Of a DNA stretch of 64,000 nt, positions 16,273-24,648 are shown one piece after another. Every line of letters starts with the position of its first letter. The first letter of the stretch is position 1. The DNA lies in NCBI RefSeq assembly GCF_007988825.1, contig NZ_BJUW01000003.1, positions 1 through 64,000 of the forward strand, read 5' to 3'. The notes beneath the pieces were generated by a model. It was not told the origin of the DNA. It searched no databases and saw only the letters and a list, made by a program, of their open reading frames with translations. The stretch is from Microbacterium aerolatum (lineage in GTDB: Bacteria; Actinomycetota; Actinomycetes; Actinomycetales; Microbacteriaceae). Position numbers and translations under genes: made by a program.

Positions 16273-16407
16273 CTTTGGAGGGTCAGCACATAAAACGGAG
16301 TCTCACCGCTCGCGAAACTTGGTTCCCGGCGTCAAAGTCCCGGTCCGCCGCGCGATCCCGCCCATACACTCGCCGTGGCAACGACGCCACCGACCTCTGG
16401 AGCCTCA

Positions 16408-17961
16408 ATGACGAGTTCTACGCCCCACGCGCACGGCAATGGCATGCGCATCACCGTCACCATCCTCGGACTGCTACTGGCAGCGATGGTGATCATCTTC
16501 TTCATGACCACGGGAAAGATCGCCGCGGGAGCGGCCGAGCTCTCCGACGGAACGGTGACCGCGCGGGACGGCTCATCCGACCTCGCCGCCGGTGCCGAAG
16601 AGCTCTCGGCCGGTGCCGACAAGCTCGCCTCGGGAACGGAGGAGCTCGCCGCCGGCGCGACGACCGCCCACGAGGGATCCGAGAAGGTCGCCGCGGGCGC
16701 CCTGAGCGCACAGGCCGGCGCCGATTCACTGGCCGCCGGCGCGGGCACTCTCGCCGCGGGCGCCTCGAGCGCAGAGACAGGGGCCGGTCGGCTCAGCGCG
16801 GGAGCGCAGTCGGCGCTCACCGGTGCGCAGGATCTCACGGCGGGTCTGCTCAAGGCCGACGTCGGCGCCCAGTCGGCGATCGCCGGGGCGCAGAAGCTCT
16901 CCGGCGGCGCGCAGGGCGTGGATGCCGGCGCCAAGTCCGTGGTCGCCGGAATGACCGCGCTGTCGGACGGTGTCGCGGGGGCGCATCAGTACTCCAGTGC
17001 CGTGTCCACGGCCGCGAGCGGCTTCAGCGCGCAGCTCTCGGACGCCGTCACCCCCGAGCTGCAGACTCTCGCGAGCGATGGCGCAATTGCAGCGATCACC
17101 GCGGCGGCGACCGACGCCCCGGTGAACTCGCAGAAGCTGGCCGACTCCCTCGCCGCACTCGCTGCCGCGAACCCCACAGATATGCAGCTTCAGCAGCTCG
17201 CCGCGCTTGCGGCGGGAGTCGATGCGCAGGTCGACGGCATCGCCGGAGCGGCAAAGGTGGCACCGCAGCTGGCGAAGGGAACCATCGCAGCGGCCAGCGG
17301 CGCGCAGCAGGTCGCCGGCGGGGTGAACGCGATCGTGAACGGCGATGCCTCGAAGGGCTGGCCCGGCACGGTCGCACTGGTCGACGTCAAGAAGGGCGCA
17401 CCGGCGCTTCTGGAGGGTGCCAAGACCCTTAAGGCGGGCACCTCCCAGCTCTCCGCCGGTGCGCAGCAGCTCGCCACAGGCCTGCAGCCGCTCAAGGCGG
17501 GAACGTCCGAGCTCACGGCGGGCGCCAGCCGTCTCGCGGGCGGTCTCACCACGCTCTCAGACGGTGCGGCGTCGCTGCACGACGGCTCCGTGCGCCTCAA
17601 CTCGGGTGCCGCCAGCCTGGACGAGGGCGCGACTCGGCTCGCCGAGGGCGCGGCGACGCTGCAGCGCGGTGCCGCCGATCTCAACACCGGTATCGGCAAG
17701 CTCTCCGAGGGCGCGGAGACCGCGGCGTCCGGCTCGAGCGATCTCGCCGACGGCGGTGTCAAGGTCAAGACGGGTGCCGCCGATCTCGCCGCCGGCAACG
17801 GACTCATCGCCGACGGGTCCGGCACGCTCGCCACGGCGACCGCCGGGGCGGCGCCGTCGATGCTGCCCTGGATGCTCGGGGTCGCCCTCATCGGGCTCAT
17901 CGGAATCGGACTCTGGGTCGGTCACCGCATCAGCCACCGGCGAGCGCTCGCCGCGGCGTAG
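16408..17961 (+). CDS. Heptad-repeat membrane protein with YhgE/Pip-like stalk
   Basis: 517 residues from the ATG at 16408 (GGAG 5 nt upstream; a GTG at 16375 is a weaker alternative). One N-terminal membrane helix lies near residues 14-35 and one at the C-terminus near 487-507. Almost everything between is strict 7-residue repeats of the form LxxGAxx, about 20 in a first block (residues ~40-180) and about 20 in a second (~330-480), separated by a ~140-residue Ala-rich helical spacer. This pattern occurs in the extracellular part of YhgE/Pip-type proteins, but the usual multi-TM transport domain is missing. It is predicted to be a long extracytoplasmic stalk anchored at both ends; function unknown. 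Confidence 0.75.
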   Translation: MTSSTPHAHGNGMRITVTILGLLLAAMVIIFFMTTGKIAAGAAELSDGTVTARDGSSDLAAGAEELSAGADKLASGTEELAAGATTAHEGSEKVAAGALSAQAGADSLAAGAGTLAAGASSAETGAGRLSAGAQSALTGAQDLTAGLLKADVGAQSAIAGAQKLSGGAQGVDAGAKSVVAGMTALSDGVAGAHQYSSAVSTAASGFSAQLSDAVTPELQTLASDGAIAAITAAATDAPVNSQKLADSLAALAAANPTDMQLQQLAALAAGVDAQVDGIAGAAKVAPQLAKGTIAAASGAQQVAGGVNAIVNGDASKGWPGTVALVDVKKGAPALLEGAKTLKAGTSQLSAGAQQLATGLQPLKAGTSELTAGASRLAGGLTTLSDGAASLHDGSVRLNSGAASLDEGATRLAEGAATLQRGAADLNTGIGKLSEGAETAASGSSDLADGGVKVKTGAADLAAGNGLIADGSGTLATATAGAAPSMLPWMLGVALIGLIGIGLWVGHRISHRRALAAA

Positions 17962-17968
17962 GTGACCA

Positions 17969-18008
17969 CGGTCCGCGGGACGGGGCGCACAGCCCCGCCT
18001 GCGGACCG
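17969..18008 (+). terminator. Hairpin terminator after the heptad-repeat protein gene
   Basis: CGGTCCGC (17969-17976) pairs with GCGGACCG (18001-18008), continued inward by three pairs, a bulged A and CGGGGC/GCCCCG over a 5-nt loop: about 17 bp in all. It lies 8 nt after the stop and before the clpP promoter region. There is no strong U tract, as is common in actinobacteria. Confidence 0.7.
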
Positions 18009-18012
18009 CCGC

Positions 18013-18041
18013 TCTGCTCACGGCGGAACGGCTGTGAGCAG
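18013..18041 (+). promoter_or_regulatory. PopR/ClgR-like activator box upstream of the clpP pair
   Basis: TCTGCTCACGGCGGA (18013-18027) matches the PopR box TCTGCC-N3-GGCAGA, as I recall it from Streptomyces, at 10 of 12 positions. The outer repeat CTGCTCAC...GTGAGCAG (18014-18021 and 18034-18041) adds a second half-site. The box centre is about 63 bp before the clpP start; a CAGGCT -10-like element at 18071-18076 stands 6 nt before the ATG, so this is an activator-type position. Confidence 0.6.
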
Positions 18042-18082
18042 ATTCCGGCGCGGGCACTCGTGGCCAGGCGCAGGCTGAAGCC

Positions 18083-18727
18083 ATGAGTGAAGAGAACCCC
18101 GTCCCGCAGTTCAGCCCCGAGGCCAGACGCGCCCTGTTCCACGACCGGATCCTGGTGCTCGACGGCGCCCTCGACGACGACAACGGCACGCTGCTGATGA
18201 CGCAGCTGCTCACCCTGTCTGCCGAGGATCCCGCGGCCGACATCGCCCTGTGGATCCACTCGCCGGGCGGCTCCGTGCCGTCGATGCTGGCGATCCGCGA
18301 CATCATCCAGCTGATCCCCAACGACGTTGCCACCCTCGCGCTCGGAGTCGCCGCGAGCGCAGGGCAGTTCCTCCTCTCCGGCGGCACGAAGGGCAAGCGC
18401 CGGGCGCTGCCCCACGCCCGCGTCCTCATGCATCAGGGCTCGGCGGGCATCGGCGGCTCCGCCGTCGAGATCGAGGTGCAGGCCGACGATCTGCGGCAGA
18501 TGCGCGACACCGTGCTCGGACTCATCTCCGACGACACCGGTCAGCCGGTGGAGCGCATCTTCGAGGACTCTCTGCATGACCGCTGGTACACCGCCGACGA
18601 GGCACAGGAGTACGGCTTCATCGACGAGATCGTCACGTCGATCGCCGAGGTCTTCCCCCGCCGCCGCGCACGGGTCGGATTGGGATCGGATGCCGCGGCA
18701 TCCGCCCGGGAAGGAGCGAACTCATGA
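18083..18727 (+). CDS. ClpP-family serine protease subunit, catalytic triad intact (ClpP3/P4-like)
   Basis: 214 residues. The triad can be read: Ser92 in 'GVAASAGQ', His117 in 'VLMHQG' and Asp162 in 'IFEDSLHD'. 'IHSPGGSV' forms the oxyanion/substrate strand, and 'YTADEAQEYGFIDEIV' is the conserved C-terminal helix. ClpP forms a tetradecameric chamber fed by Clp ATPases. The gene overlaps the next clpP-like gene by 4 nt (ATGA), and no clpX or clpC is adjacent. The arrangement with a facing PopR/ClgR-type regulator resembles the clpP3-clpP4 module of Streptomyces, not the clpP1P2-clpX housekeeping locus. Confidence 0.9.
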   Translation: MSEENPVPQFSPEARRALFHDRILVLDGALDDDNGTLLMTQLLTLSAEDPAADIALWIHSPGGSVPSMLAIRDIIQLIPNDVATLALGVAASAGQFLLSGGTKGKRRALPHARVLMHQGSAGIGGSAVEIEVQADDLRQMRDTVLGLISDDTGQPVERIFEDSLHDRWYTADEAQEYGFIDEIVTSIAEVFPRRRARVGLGSDAAASAREGANS

Positions 18728-19320
18728 GCAGCTACACGATCCCGAACGTCATCGCGCAGCATCCCCGAGGTGAGCGCGTGATGGACGTCTACTCGCACCT
18801 GCTCGCCGAGCGTGTCATCTACCTCGGCACCGGAATCGACGCCGGCGTCGCGAACGCGCTGATCGCGCAGCTGCTGCATCTGGACGCCGACAGCCCCGAC
18901 ACCGGCATCCAGTGCTACATCAACAGCGAGGGTGGCGACCCCGGCGCCGCGCTCGCGATCTACGACACGTTGCAGCACATCCGCCCGGCCGTCGCGACGA
19001 CCGTCGTGGGCCAGGCGATCGGGCCGGCGGCGCTCCTCGTGGCGGCCGGGGCGGCGGGGCAGCGGGCGGCGCTCGCCCACGCCCGTATCGTGCTGCACCA
19101 ACCGGCAGGACAGTCGCGCGGAGCGATCCCCGACCTCATCATCGCCGCCGACGAAGTCGTGCGAGTACGTTCCGATCTCGAGACGATCCTGGCGAGGCAC
19201 ACCGGCCGAACCGTGCAGGACCTGCGTGCCGACACCGACCGGGATCGGGTGTTCACGGCATCCGCCGCCCTGGACTACGGCCTCATCGACACGGTCCTCG
19301 GCGAGCGGACGGCGGCCTGA
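18724..19320 (+). CDS. ClpP-like subunit lacking the catalytic serine
   Basis: 198 residues of ClpP fold: 'VIYLGTGID', 'CYINSEGGDPGAALAIYDTL' and 'LDYGLIDTVL'. Aligned with the canonical VGQAASMGAFLLAAG, this protein reads 'VGQAIGPAALLVAAG', so the nucleophilic Ser is Gly100 and the flanking Ala/Met are Ile/Pro. His125 ('VLHQPAG') and Asp170 ('LRADTDRD') remain. It should not cleave peptides itself, but it could form a mixed ring with the upstream active subunit, as ClpR or non-catalytic ClpP paralogs do in plastids and cyanobacteria. Its start overlaps the upstream stop, implying matched synthesis. Confidence 0.9.
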   Translation: MSSYTIPNVIAQHPRGERVMDVYSHLLAERVIYLGTGIDAGVANALIAQLLHLDADSPDTGIQCYINSEGGDPGAALAIYDTLQHIRPAVATTVVGQAIGPAALLVAAGAAGQRAALAHARIVLHQPAGQSRGAIPDLIIAADEVVRVRSDLETILARHTGRTVQDLRADTDRDRVFTASAALDYGLIDTVLGERTAA

Positions 19321-19321
19321 C

Positions 19322-19669
19322 TCAGGCCGCGAGGGCGAGTGCGCCTCGGCCGGCGGACACGGCAGCGGATACCGGCGCCGAGACCGCACGCAGCTCGTCG
19401 GCCACGCTGCTGGCGAGCTCGATGAGCGTCGTGTCCAGGGCCCCCGCGATCGCGGCGATCATCTCGCTGGACGGCTCCTTCAGCCCGCGCTCGACCTCGG
19501 AGAGGTACTGCGGCGAGACGCCGGCCTTGGCAGCCGTCTCGCTGAGCGTCTCCTCGTTTCCGTGCCGCCGACGACGCAGCTGATCACCGAGCACGTGACG
19601 CCAGAGCGGCTCGGGCCTGCTCGGCGGGCGGTGATTCGAGGGACGGGGGAACGCGACGATCTCGGCCAT
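19322..19669 (-). CDS. PopR/ClgR-type XRE-family activator of clp genes
   Basis: 115 residues. An XRE helix-turn-helix occupies about 25-90: 'LSETAAKAGVSPQYLSEVER' plus 'GLKEPSSEMIAAIAGALD' closely match ClgR/PopR regulators. The C-terminus ends 'RGALALAA'; a terminal Ala-Ala is the feature by which Streptomyces PopR and ClgR are recognised and degraded by Clp protease. It is convergent with the clpP pair, 1 nt from its stop. A PopR-like box lies upstream of both its own promoter and the clpP promoter, consistent with a local activator under proteolytic feedback. Whether it is closer to PopR or ClgR is undecided. Confidence 0.85.
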   Translation of the reverse strand: MAEIVAFPRPSNHRPPSRPEPLWRHVLGDQLRRRRHGNEETLSETAAKAGVSPQYLSEVERGLKEPSSEMIAAIAGALDTTLIELASSVADELRAVSAPVSAAVSAGRGALALAA

Positions 19670-19674
19670 GCCTC

Positions 19675-19726
19675 ACGCTAACCCCGCGATCGGATGCCGT
19701 GACAGCGGTTCTGCTCAGAGCAGAAC
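19675..19726 (-). promoter_or_regulatory. Regulator promoter with perfect PopR-like palindrome
   Basis: Minus-strand -10 TAGCGT (19680-19675) is 5 nt from the ATG at 19669. GTTCTGCTCAGAGCAGAAC (19708-19726) is a perfect 19-bp palindrome containing TCTGCT-CAG-AGCAGA, centred about 48 bp upstream of the expected transcription start. It also begins 12 nt past the stop of the upstream esterase gene, so a terminator role is an alternative; no U tract is seen. Confidence 0.6.
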
Positions 19727-19737
19727 GCCAGGCCGCG

Positions 19738-20724
19738 TCAGCCGGCCAGCCGCTCCGCGAGGAACGCCGCCTGCTTCTCCCACTGCACGCCGAGGCCGCC
19801 CTCGTGCTCGTTGAAGGCGTACTCGACGATGTCCGCGACACCGCCCCAGTGGTTGCGTGCGGCATACACGGTCGACGGCGGGCACACCGGATCCATGAGC
19901 GCCACGGAGAAGAGTGCGGGCGCGGTGGCACGGCGGGCGAGGCTCACACCGTCGAAGTACGACAGCGTCTGGAAGGTGCGCTCGGCGGCACCCCGGTGGA
20001 CGGAGAGGTAGCGGACGATCTCACGATAGGGATCGCGGTCTGTCAGCCCGACGGAGCGCTCGAAGTGGCACAGGAACGGAACATCGGGCATCGCGGCGAT
20101 CAGTCCGGTGGAGAGCGCGGCGGCGGCGATCGTGATCCCGCCACCCTGGCTCGTGCCGGTGACCGCCACCCGTGAGGCGTCGATCCGGTCGAGCGAGCGG
20201 ATCGCATCGATCGCGAGAACCGCGTCGGTGTACACCCGGCGGTAGTAGTACTCGTTCGGGTCGTGGATCCCGCGGGTCATGAACCCGGGGATGGCCGGTC
20301 CGGAGCCATACGGATCGGGAGTGACGCCGCCGGTTCCCCACCCGCTGCCCTGGCCGCGGGTGTCCATGAAGAAGTGCGCGTAACCGGATGCCGCCCATCC
20401 CAGCCGCTCGTGCGGCAGCCCGCGGCCGCCGCCGTACCCGTTGTACTCGACGACGGCAGGAAGAGGCTCGTCCACATCCGCAGGCAGCAGAAGCCAGCCG
20501 CCGATCGGGTCGCCACCGAAACCGCTGAAGGTGACGTCATAGACCTCGACGGACTGCAGCGGCGAGTCGATGCGACGCAGCCGGATGGGCTGGGCGAGCG
20601 CGCGGGACTCCGCGAGCGTCTGCTCCCAGAAGTCGTCGAGATCGGCGGGCTCGGCCACCTCGGGCCGGTAAGTGCGCAGCTCTTCTGCGGGCAGGTCGAA
20701 ACGCGGCATCGCGGGATCCTTCAC
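19738..20724 (-). CDS. Acetylxylan esterase / cephalosporin-C deacetylase-like (AXE1, CE7)
   Basis: 328 residues, the usual CE7 length. The N-terminal 'LDDFWEQTLAESRA' and 'VYDVTFSGFGGDPIGGWLLL' precede the CE7 'RGQGS' motif in 'MDTRGQGSGWG'. The nucleophile elbow is 'VTGTSQGGG' (GxSQG), the acid is in 'ALMDPVCPP' and the terminal His in 'YAFNEHEGG'. CE7 enzymes deacetylate xylo-oligosaccharides and other small acetyl esters, usually in the cytoplasm as hexamers; no signal peptide is present here. The substrate beyond acetyl esters is not determined. Confidence 0.92.
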   Translation of the reverse strand: MKDPAMPRFDLPAEELRTYRPEVAEPADLDDFWEQTLAESRALAQPIRLRRIDSPLQSVEVYDVTFSGFGGDPIGGWLLLPADVDEPLPAVVEYNGYGGGRGLPHERLGWAASGYAHFFMDTRGQGSGWGTGGVTPDPYGSGPAIPGFMTRGIHDPNEYYYRRVYTDAVLAIDAIRSLDRIDASRVAVTGTSQGGGITIAAAALSTGLIAAMPDVPFLCHFERSVGLTDRDPYREIVRYLSVHRGAAERTFQTLSYFDGVSLARRATAPALFSVALMDPVCPPSTVYAARNHWGGVADIVEYAFNEHEGGLGVQWEKQAAFLAERLAG

Positions 20725-20939
20725 TCGGGGGACTTCGGCAGTTTAGCGACTGAGCAGCGACCGGCCAGGACGACGACCGGCCGCCTATCCGCCCTCACGG
20801 TTCCGATACAGAGTTGTGCTCATTAGGCTGGTGCCCGAGCCTCACGACTCGTCTCCCCCTGTCTGCTGCGAGCCGAACGCCCTGCGCCGATCACTGGTGC
20901 CATGGAGCGCGCGGCGAGCATCGCTCCGAAAGGTGTCCC

Positions 20940-22394
20940 ATGAACGACTCCGAGAACCGCACCGACGAGCAGGGGGCGGACTTCTTCGACCAGCTCGCGC
21001 AGGGGCAGACCCGCGAACAGGGCAGCTTCACGATCGGCTTCCGCGGGTACGACCGCGGAGAGGTGGATGCCGCGATCGCGGGTCTGCGCATGCAGGTGCA
21101 GCGCGCGGATGCCGAACTCGCAGAGGCCCGCGCCGGCGTCGACCGCGACGTCGAGGCCGTGCGGTCGGAAGTCGAAGCCGTCCGCTCGGAGAGTGAGGAG
21201 CGGATCGCCGAGAGCGAGGAGCGCATCGCCGAGATCGAGAAGCAGCAGCAGGAGCGCATCGACGAGGCCCGAGCCGAAGACGAGAAGCGGATCGCCGCCC
21301 TCGAGGCCGATCTCGCCGCCGCCCGCGCGCAGGTCGACGAAGCCGAGCAGCAGGTCACCGCGCTGTCGAACGAGCTCGTCGACAGTCCGCGCAGCGAAGA
21401 GGACACCGAGGGGTCCCGACTGCAGTTCGAGGCCGTTCTCCGGGTCGCCGAGGAGCAGGCCTCCGTCCTGATCCAGAACGCGGCCGTCCAGGCCGAGCGT
21501 CTGCTGGAGGCCGCACGCGAAGAAGCCGACGGCCGTCGCGCAGAGCTCGCCGCCGAGGTCGACCGCGTCACCACCCAGGCGCAGCACGACGCCGACCAGG
21601 TGCGGCTGCGCATCGACACCGAGTACACGGCGCACGAGGCGCGCATCGAGCGCGAGGCCGCGCACGCCACCGAGAAGGTCAACCAGGCCGAGCAGGAGGC
21701 CGCGACCATCCGCACCGAGGCCGAGAAGGGCGCGGCCGCGCTGCGCTCGATGGTCACCCGTGAGACGACGCAGCAGCGAGCGGATGCCGAACGCGAGGTC
21801 CGCGAGATGAATGCACGCGTGCTCGAGTTCGAAGAGACCCTCACCCGCCGGCAGGACGACGCGCAGCAGGAGTTCCTGCTGCTGCACAACCAGGCCGTCG
21901 CGCACGCCGAACGCATCACCGCCGACGCGAACGAACAGGTCACCTCGTCGCTGGAGCACTCCAAGCGCATCTCGGCGAAGGCCGACGACTACGAGCGGCT
22001 CATGCGCTCGCAGGCGCAGGCGATCGAGGCCGACGCGCAGGTGCGCGCCCGCGAGACCCTCGATCGCGCGCGCCAGAAGGCGCAGAAGATCGTCAGCACC
22101 GTCACGGGTCACACCACCGACGTGCTGCGCGATGCCGAGGACCGCACCCGCCAGCTGCGCTGGCAGCAGCAGCAGCTGAACAGCTTCATGGCCGAGGTGC
22201 GAGAGCTGATCCGCCCGGAGGGCGTGGTCGACACGGATGCCTCTGACGGCGACACCGAGGATGCCGACGACGTGGACGCCCTGGAAGAGGGCGACGAGGT
22301 CATCGAGATCGCACCCGAGGACGAAGAGGACGACTCCGAGGAGTCCGACGACGACGAAGACGAGGACGAGGACTCCGACGAGGACGACGACTGA
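20940..22394 (+). CDS. DivIVA-like coiled-coil cytoskeletal protein with acidic tail
   Basis: 484 residues from the ATG at 20940. Residues about 18-50 ('IGFRGYDRGEVDAAIAGLRM') match the DivIVA membrane-binding N-terminus (the RGYDxxEVDxFL motif). A continuous coiled coil rich in Glu/Ala/Arg follows to about 430, then a highly acidic tail of ~55 residues ending in an Asp/Glu run. Such proteins (DivIVA/Wag31, FilP/Scy relatives) organise polar growth or form filaments. Its length exceeds Wag31 (about 260), so it is more likely a FilP/Scy-like scaffold than the essential DivIVA. A strong terminator follows. Confidence 0.75.
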   Translation: MNDSENRTDEQGADFFDQLAQGQTREQGSFTIGFRGYDRGEVDAAIAGLRMQVQRADAELAEARAGVDRDVEAVRSEVEAVRSESEERIAESEERIAEIEKQQQERIDEARAEDEKRIAALEADLAAARAQVDEAEQQVTALSNELVDSPRSEEDTEGSRLQFEAVLRVAEEQASVLIQNAAVQAERLLEAAREEADGRRAELAAEVDRVTTQAQHDADQVRLRIDTEYTAHEARIEREAAHATEKVNQAEQEAATIRTEAEKGAAALRSMVTRETTQQRADAEREVREMNARVLEFEETLTRRQDDAQQEFLLLHNQAVAHAERITADANEQVTSSLEHSKRISAKADDYERLMRSQAQAIEADAQVRARETLDRARQKAQKIVSTVTGHTTDVLRDAEDRTRQLRWQQQQLNSFMAEVRELIRPEGVVDTDASDGDTEDADDVDALEEGDEVIEIAPEDEEDDSEESDDDEDEDEDSDEDDD

Positions 22395-22412
22395 CCGGGC
22401 TCAGAACCTCTC

Positions 22413-22450
22413 GGAAGGGCACCGCGGCGAATCTGCCGTGGTGCCCTTCC
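22413..22450 (+). terminator. Strong hairpin terminator after the coiled-coil gene
   Basis: A 16-bp stem (22413-22428 with 22435-22450; one G-U pair) and a 6-nt loop GAATCT, starting 18 nt after the stop. It separates this gene from the LacI-controlled GH43-like gene. Confidence 0.88.
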
Positions 22451-22482
22451 TATGTCCGGGCGGTACACGCCACAGCATCCGG

Positions 22483-22516
22483 ATAATGCGAAAAACCGCC
22501 AAATAATGCGCATTAT
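22483..22516 (+). promoter_or_regulatory. LacI-type operator upstream of the GH43-like gene
   Basis: ATAATGCGCATTAT (22503-22516) is a perfect 14-bp palindrome with the central CpG typical of LacI/PurR-family sites. A half-site ATAATGCG (22483-22490) precedes it by 20 bp. The identical 14-mer stands upstream of the lacI gene at 31411-31424. Confidence 0.8.
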
Positions 22517-24287
22517 GGCCGTGACGGCGACAGCACCGCCTGCGTACGATCGGGCGCTGTAACGCTGGGCATCCGCCCTGCCTGAGCGGCGCCGACGCCG
22601 GCGCCGAAAGGAGCAGTCCATGGCCATTCGAAGACGAATCGCCGCGGCGACAGCCGCATTGGCGCTCGTCATGACCGTGTTAGTCGCCGGTGCCGGTGCG
22701 AACGCGGCATCTGCAGCGACAGACGACGAGCTGCCGGTCTTCACGACGCAGGGACCGATCATCGATCGGTTCACCGATGACACCTGGAACCCGGGCAATG
22801 AGTTCATCTTCCCCTCGGTGTTCCATGCCGGTGAACATCTCGATGATCCGCTCGGCGAGTGGTACGTCTACTACGCCCCGCACGATGCGCCGGGCGGCAT
22901 AAACCTCATGTACGCCGATTCGCTGAACGGGCCATGGACGCAGTACGAGACCAATCCGCTCGTGTCGAACGTGTGGGAGGGCATCTACGACGTCTCGCAT
23001 GTCTCGGCGCCGGATGCCGTCTGGAACGAGGACACCGGCCAGGTGTTCCTGTACTTCCACGGCGAGAACACCACCGACCGCTATGCGACCTCGGCCGACG
23101 GCGTGCACTTCGACTACGGCGGGGTCGTGATGACGACCGAGCAGTTCGGTCAGAACGCCACCGAGACCTCGTACAACCGCATCTTCCCGAACCCGTTCCC
23201 CGAGAACGGATGGGAGTACGCGATGTTCTTCATGGTCAACGACACCTCGAACGTGCGCCGCATCGGGCTCGCCTACTCGCACGACATGGTCGACTGGGAG
23301 GCCCAGCCCGGTTGGGTCGTCGAGCCCACCGCGGTGGAGGGCACGAACGTGGCCGGCCCCGAGATCTGGGAGTGGAACGGCGTGCAGTACGTGCTCTACG
23401 GATCGAGCTCGGGGACGATCTTCGCGAAGCGGCTGGATGAGAATCTGCGCAGCGTGGGCGATCCGATGCCCCTGTACATCCCGAGTCCGTTCCCGCCGGA
23501 GGAGGGCCGCACCAGCTCACCGCAGATCGTCGAGGAGGACGGCGTCACCCACCTGATCTTCGAGATCGGCGGACGCAGCGGCACCACGCTCGCCCACGCC
23601 GTGCTCGACCCCGACGGAGTCCGCGATCCGCTCAACACCCGCCCGGACGATCCGATGTACGAGCAGTGCACAGCAGAGGGATCCGACGAGTTCGACGGTG
23701 AGTCGCTCGCAGACGCCTGGTCGGTCGTCCGGGACGGCGCCGATCGCATCCGCGTCGAGAACGGCGCGCTCGTGCTCTCGTCGCCGACGACGTCGATCGA
23801 CGGGGCGACGATCCCGCAGCTGCCCGTGCCGGATGGCGCGTGGGAGGTGACGACCGAGCTGGAGTATGCGCCGGCCGCGCAGTATCAGCAGGCCGGACTC
23901 GTGCTCTACCGCGACGACGCGAACAACGCCAAGCTCGTCTGGTCGTTCGCCAAGCAGGGCCAGCGGTTCGACTTCACCTGGAAGAACAACGGCAAAGAAC
24001 GATTCGACAGCTGGACATGGGAGGACAGCGTGTTCCCGCCCGCCGACATGGGCGGCACCGTGTGGCTGCGAGTGACCGGTGACGACGAGTGGATCACGGC
24101 ATCGCTCTCCACAGACGGCACGAAGTTCATCCGGATCGGGCAGCCGATCGAGACGGACGTGCTCGCACCCACCGGTGTCGGCGTGTCCGCCTTCAGGGGG
24201 GCGACCGCTGCGCCCGACATCGATGCCCGGTTCGACTGGCTCCGGTTCACCCCGAACGAGGACGAGCTGGCCGCGTGCGCAGAGGGC

Positions 24288-24407
24288 ACGGACCCCGGAA
24301 CCGACCCGGGCACGGACCCCGGAACCGACCCGGGAACCGACCCGGGAACTGATCCCGGAACGGACCCCGGAACCGACCCGGGAACGGATCCCGGAACGGA
24401 CCCGGGG
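24288..24407 (+). repeat. Ten 12-bp repeats encoding TDPG
   Basis: Ten in-frame copies of a 12-bp unit (ACxGAyCCsGGm type) encode Thr-Asp-Pro-Gly, a rigid linker between the DUF1349 domain and the C-terminal surface domain. Synonymous drift between copies shows the array is not brand-new, but its length is likely to vary between strains. Confidence 0.9.
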
Positions 24408-24554
24408 ACCTCCGGCCCGGAGGGTGCCGTGGCATCCGCCTCGGTCGCGCAGGGCGAGACGCAGACCGTCTCGGCCGGCGGGTTCGTACCCGGCGAGCGT
24501 GTCACCGGGGTGATGCGTTCCGATCCGCTTCCGCTGGGCACGCGGATCGCGGAC

Positions 24555-24648
24555 GCCGACGGCTCGGTGTCGTTCGCATGGACGATCCCTGCTGACACCG
24601 AGCCGACGGCTCGGTGTCGTTCGCATGGACGATCCCTGCTGACACCGA
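24555..24648 (+). repeat. Exact 47-bp tandem duplication causing a frameshift
   Basis: Bases 24555-24601 and 24602-24648 are identical. 47 is not a multiple of three, so the second copy is read in a different frame and the protein ends 20 bp later. Without one copy the reading frame joins '...PADTE' to 'VGTHTVTLTGAQ' and runs to the anchor. The perfect identity implies a very recent event. Confidence 0.93.

Noticed and set aside
24288-24407. Tandem 12-bp units considered as a CRISPR or minisatellite
   Set aside because: The units are contiguous, in frame and encode a TDPG linker; there are no spacers.
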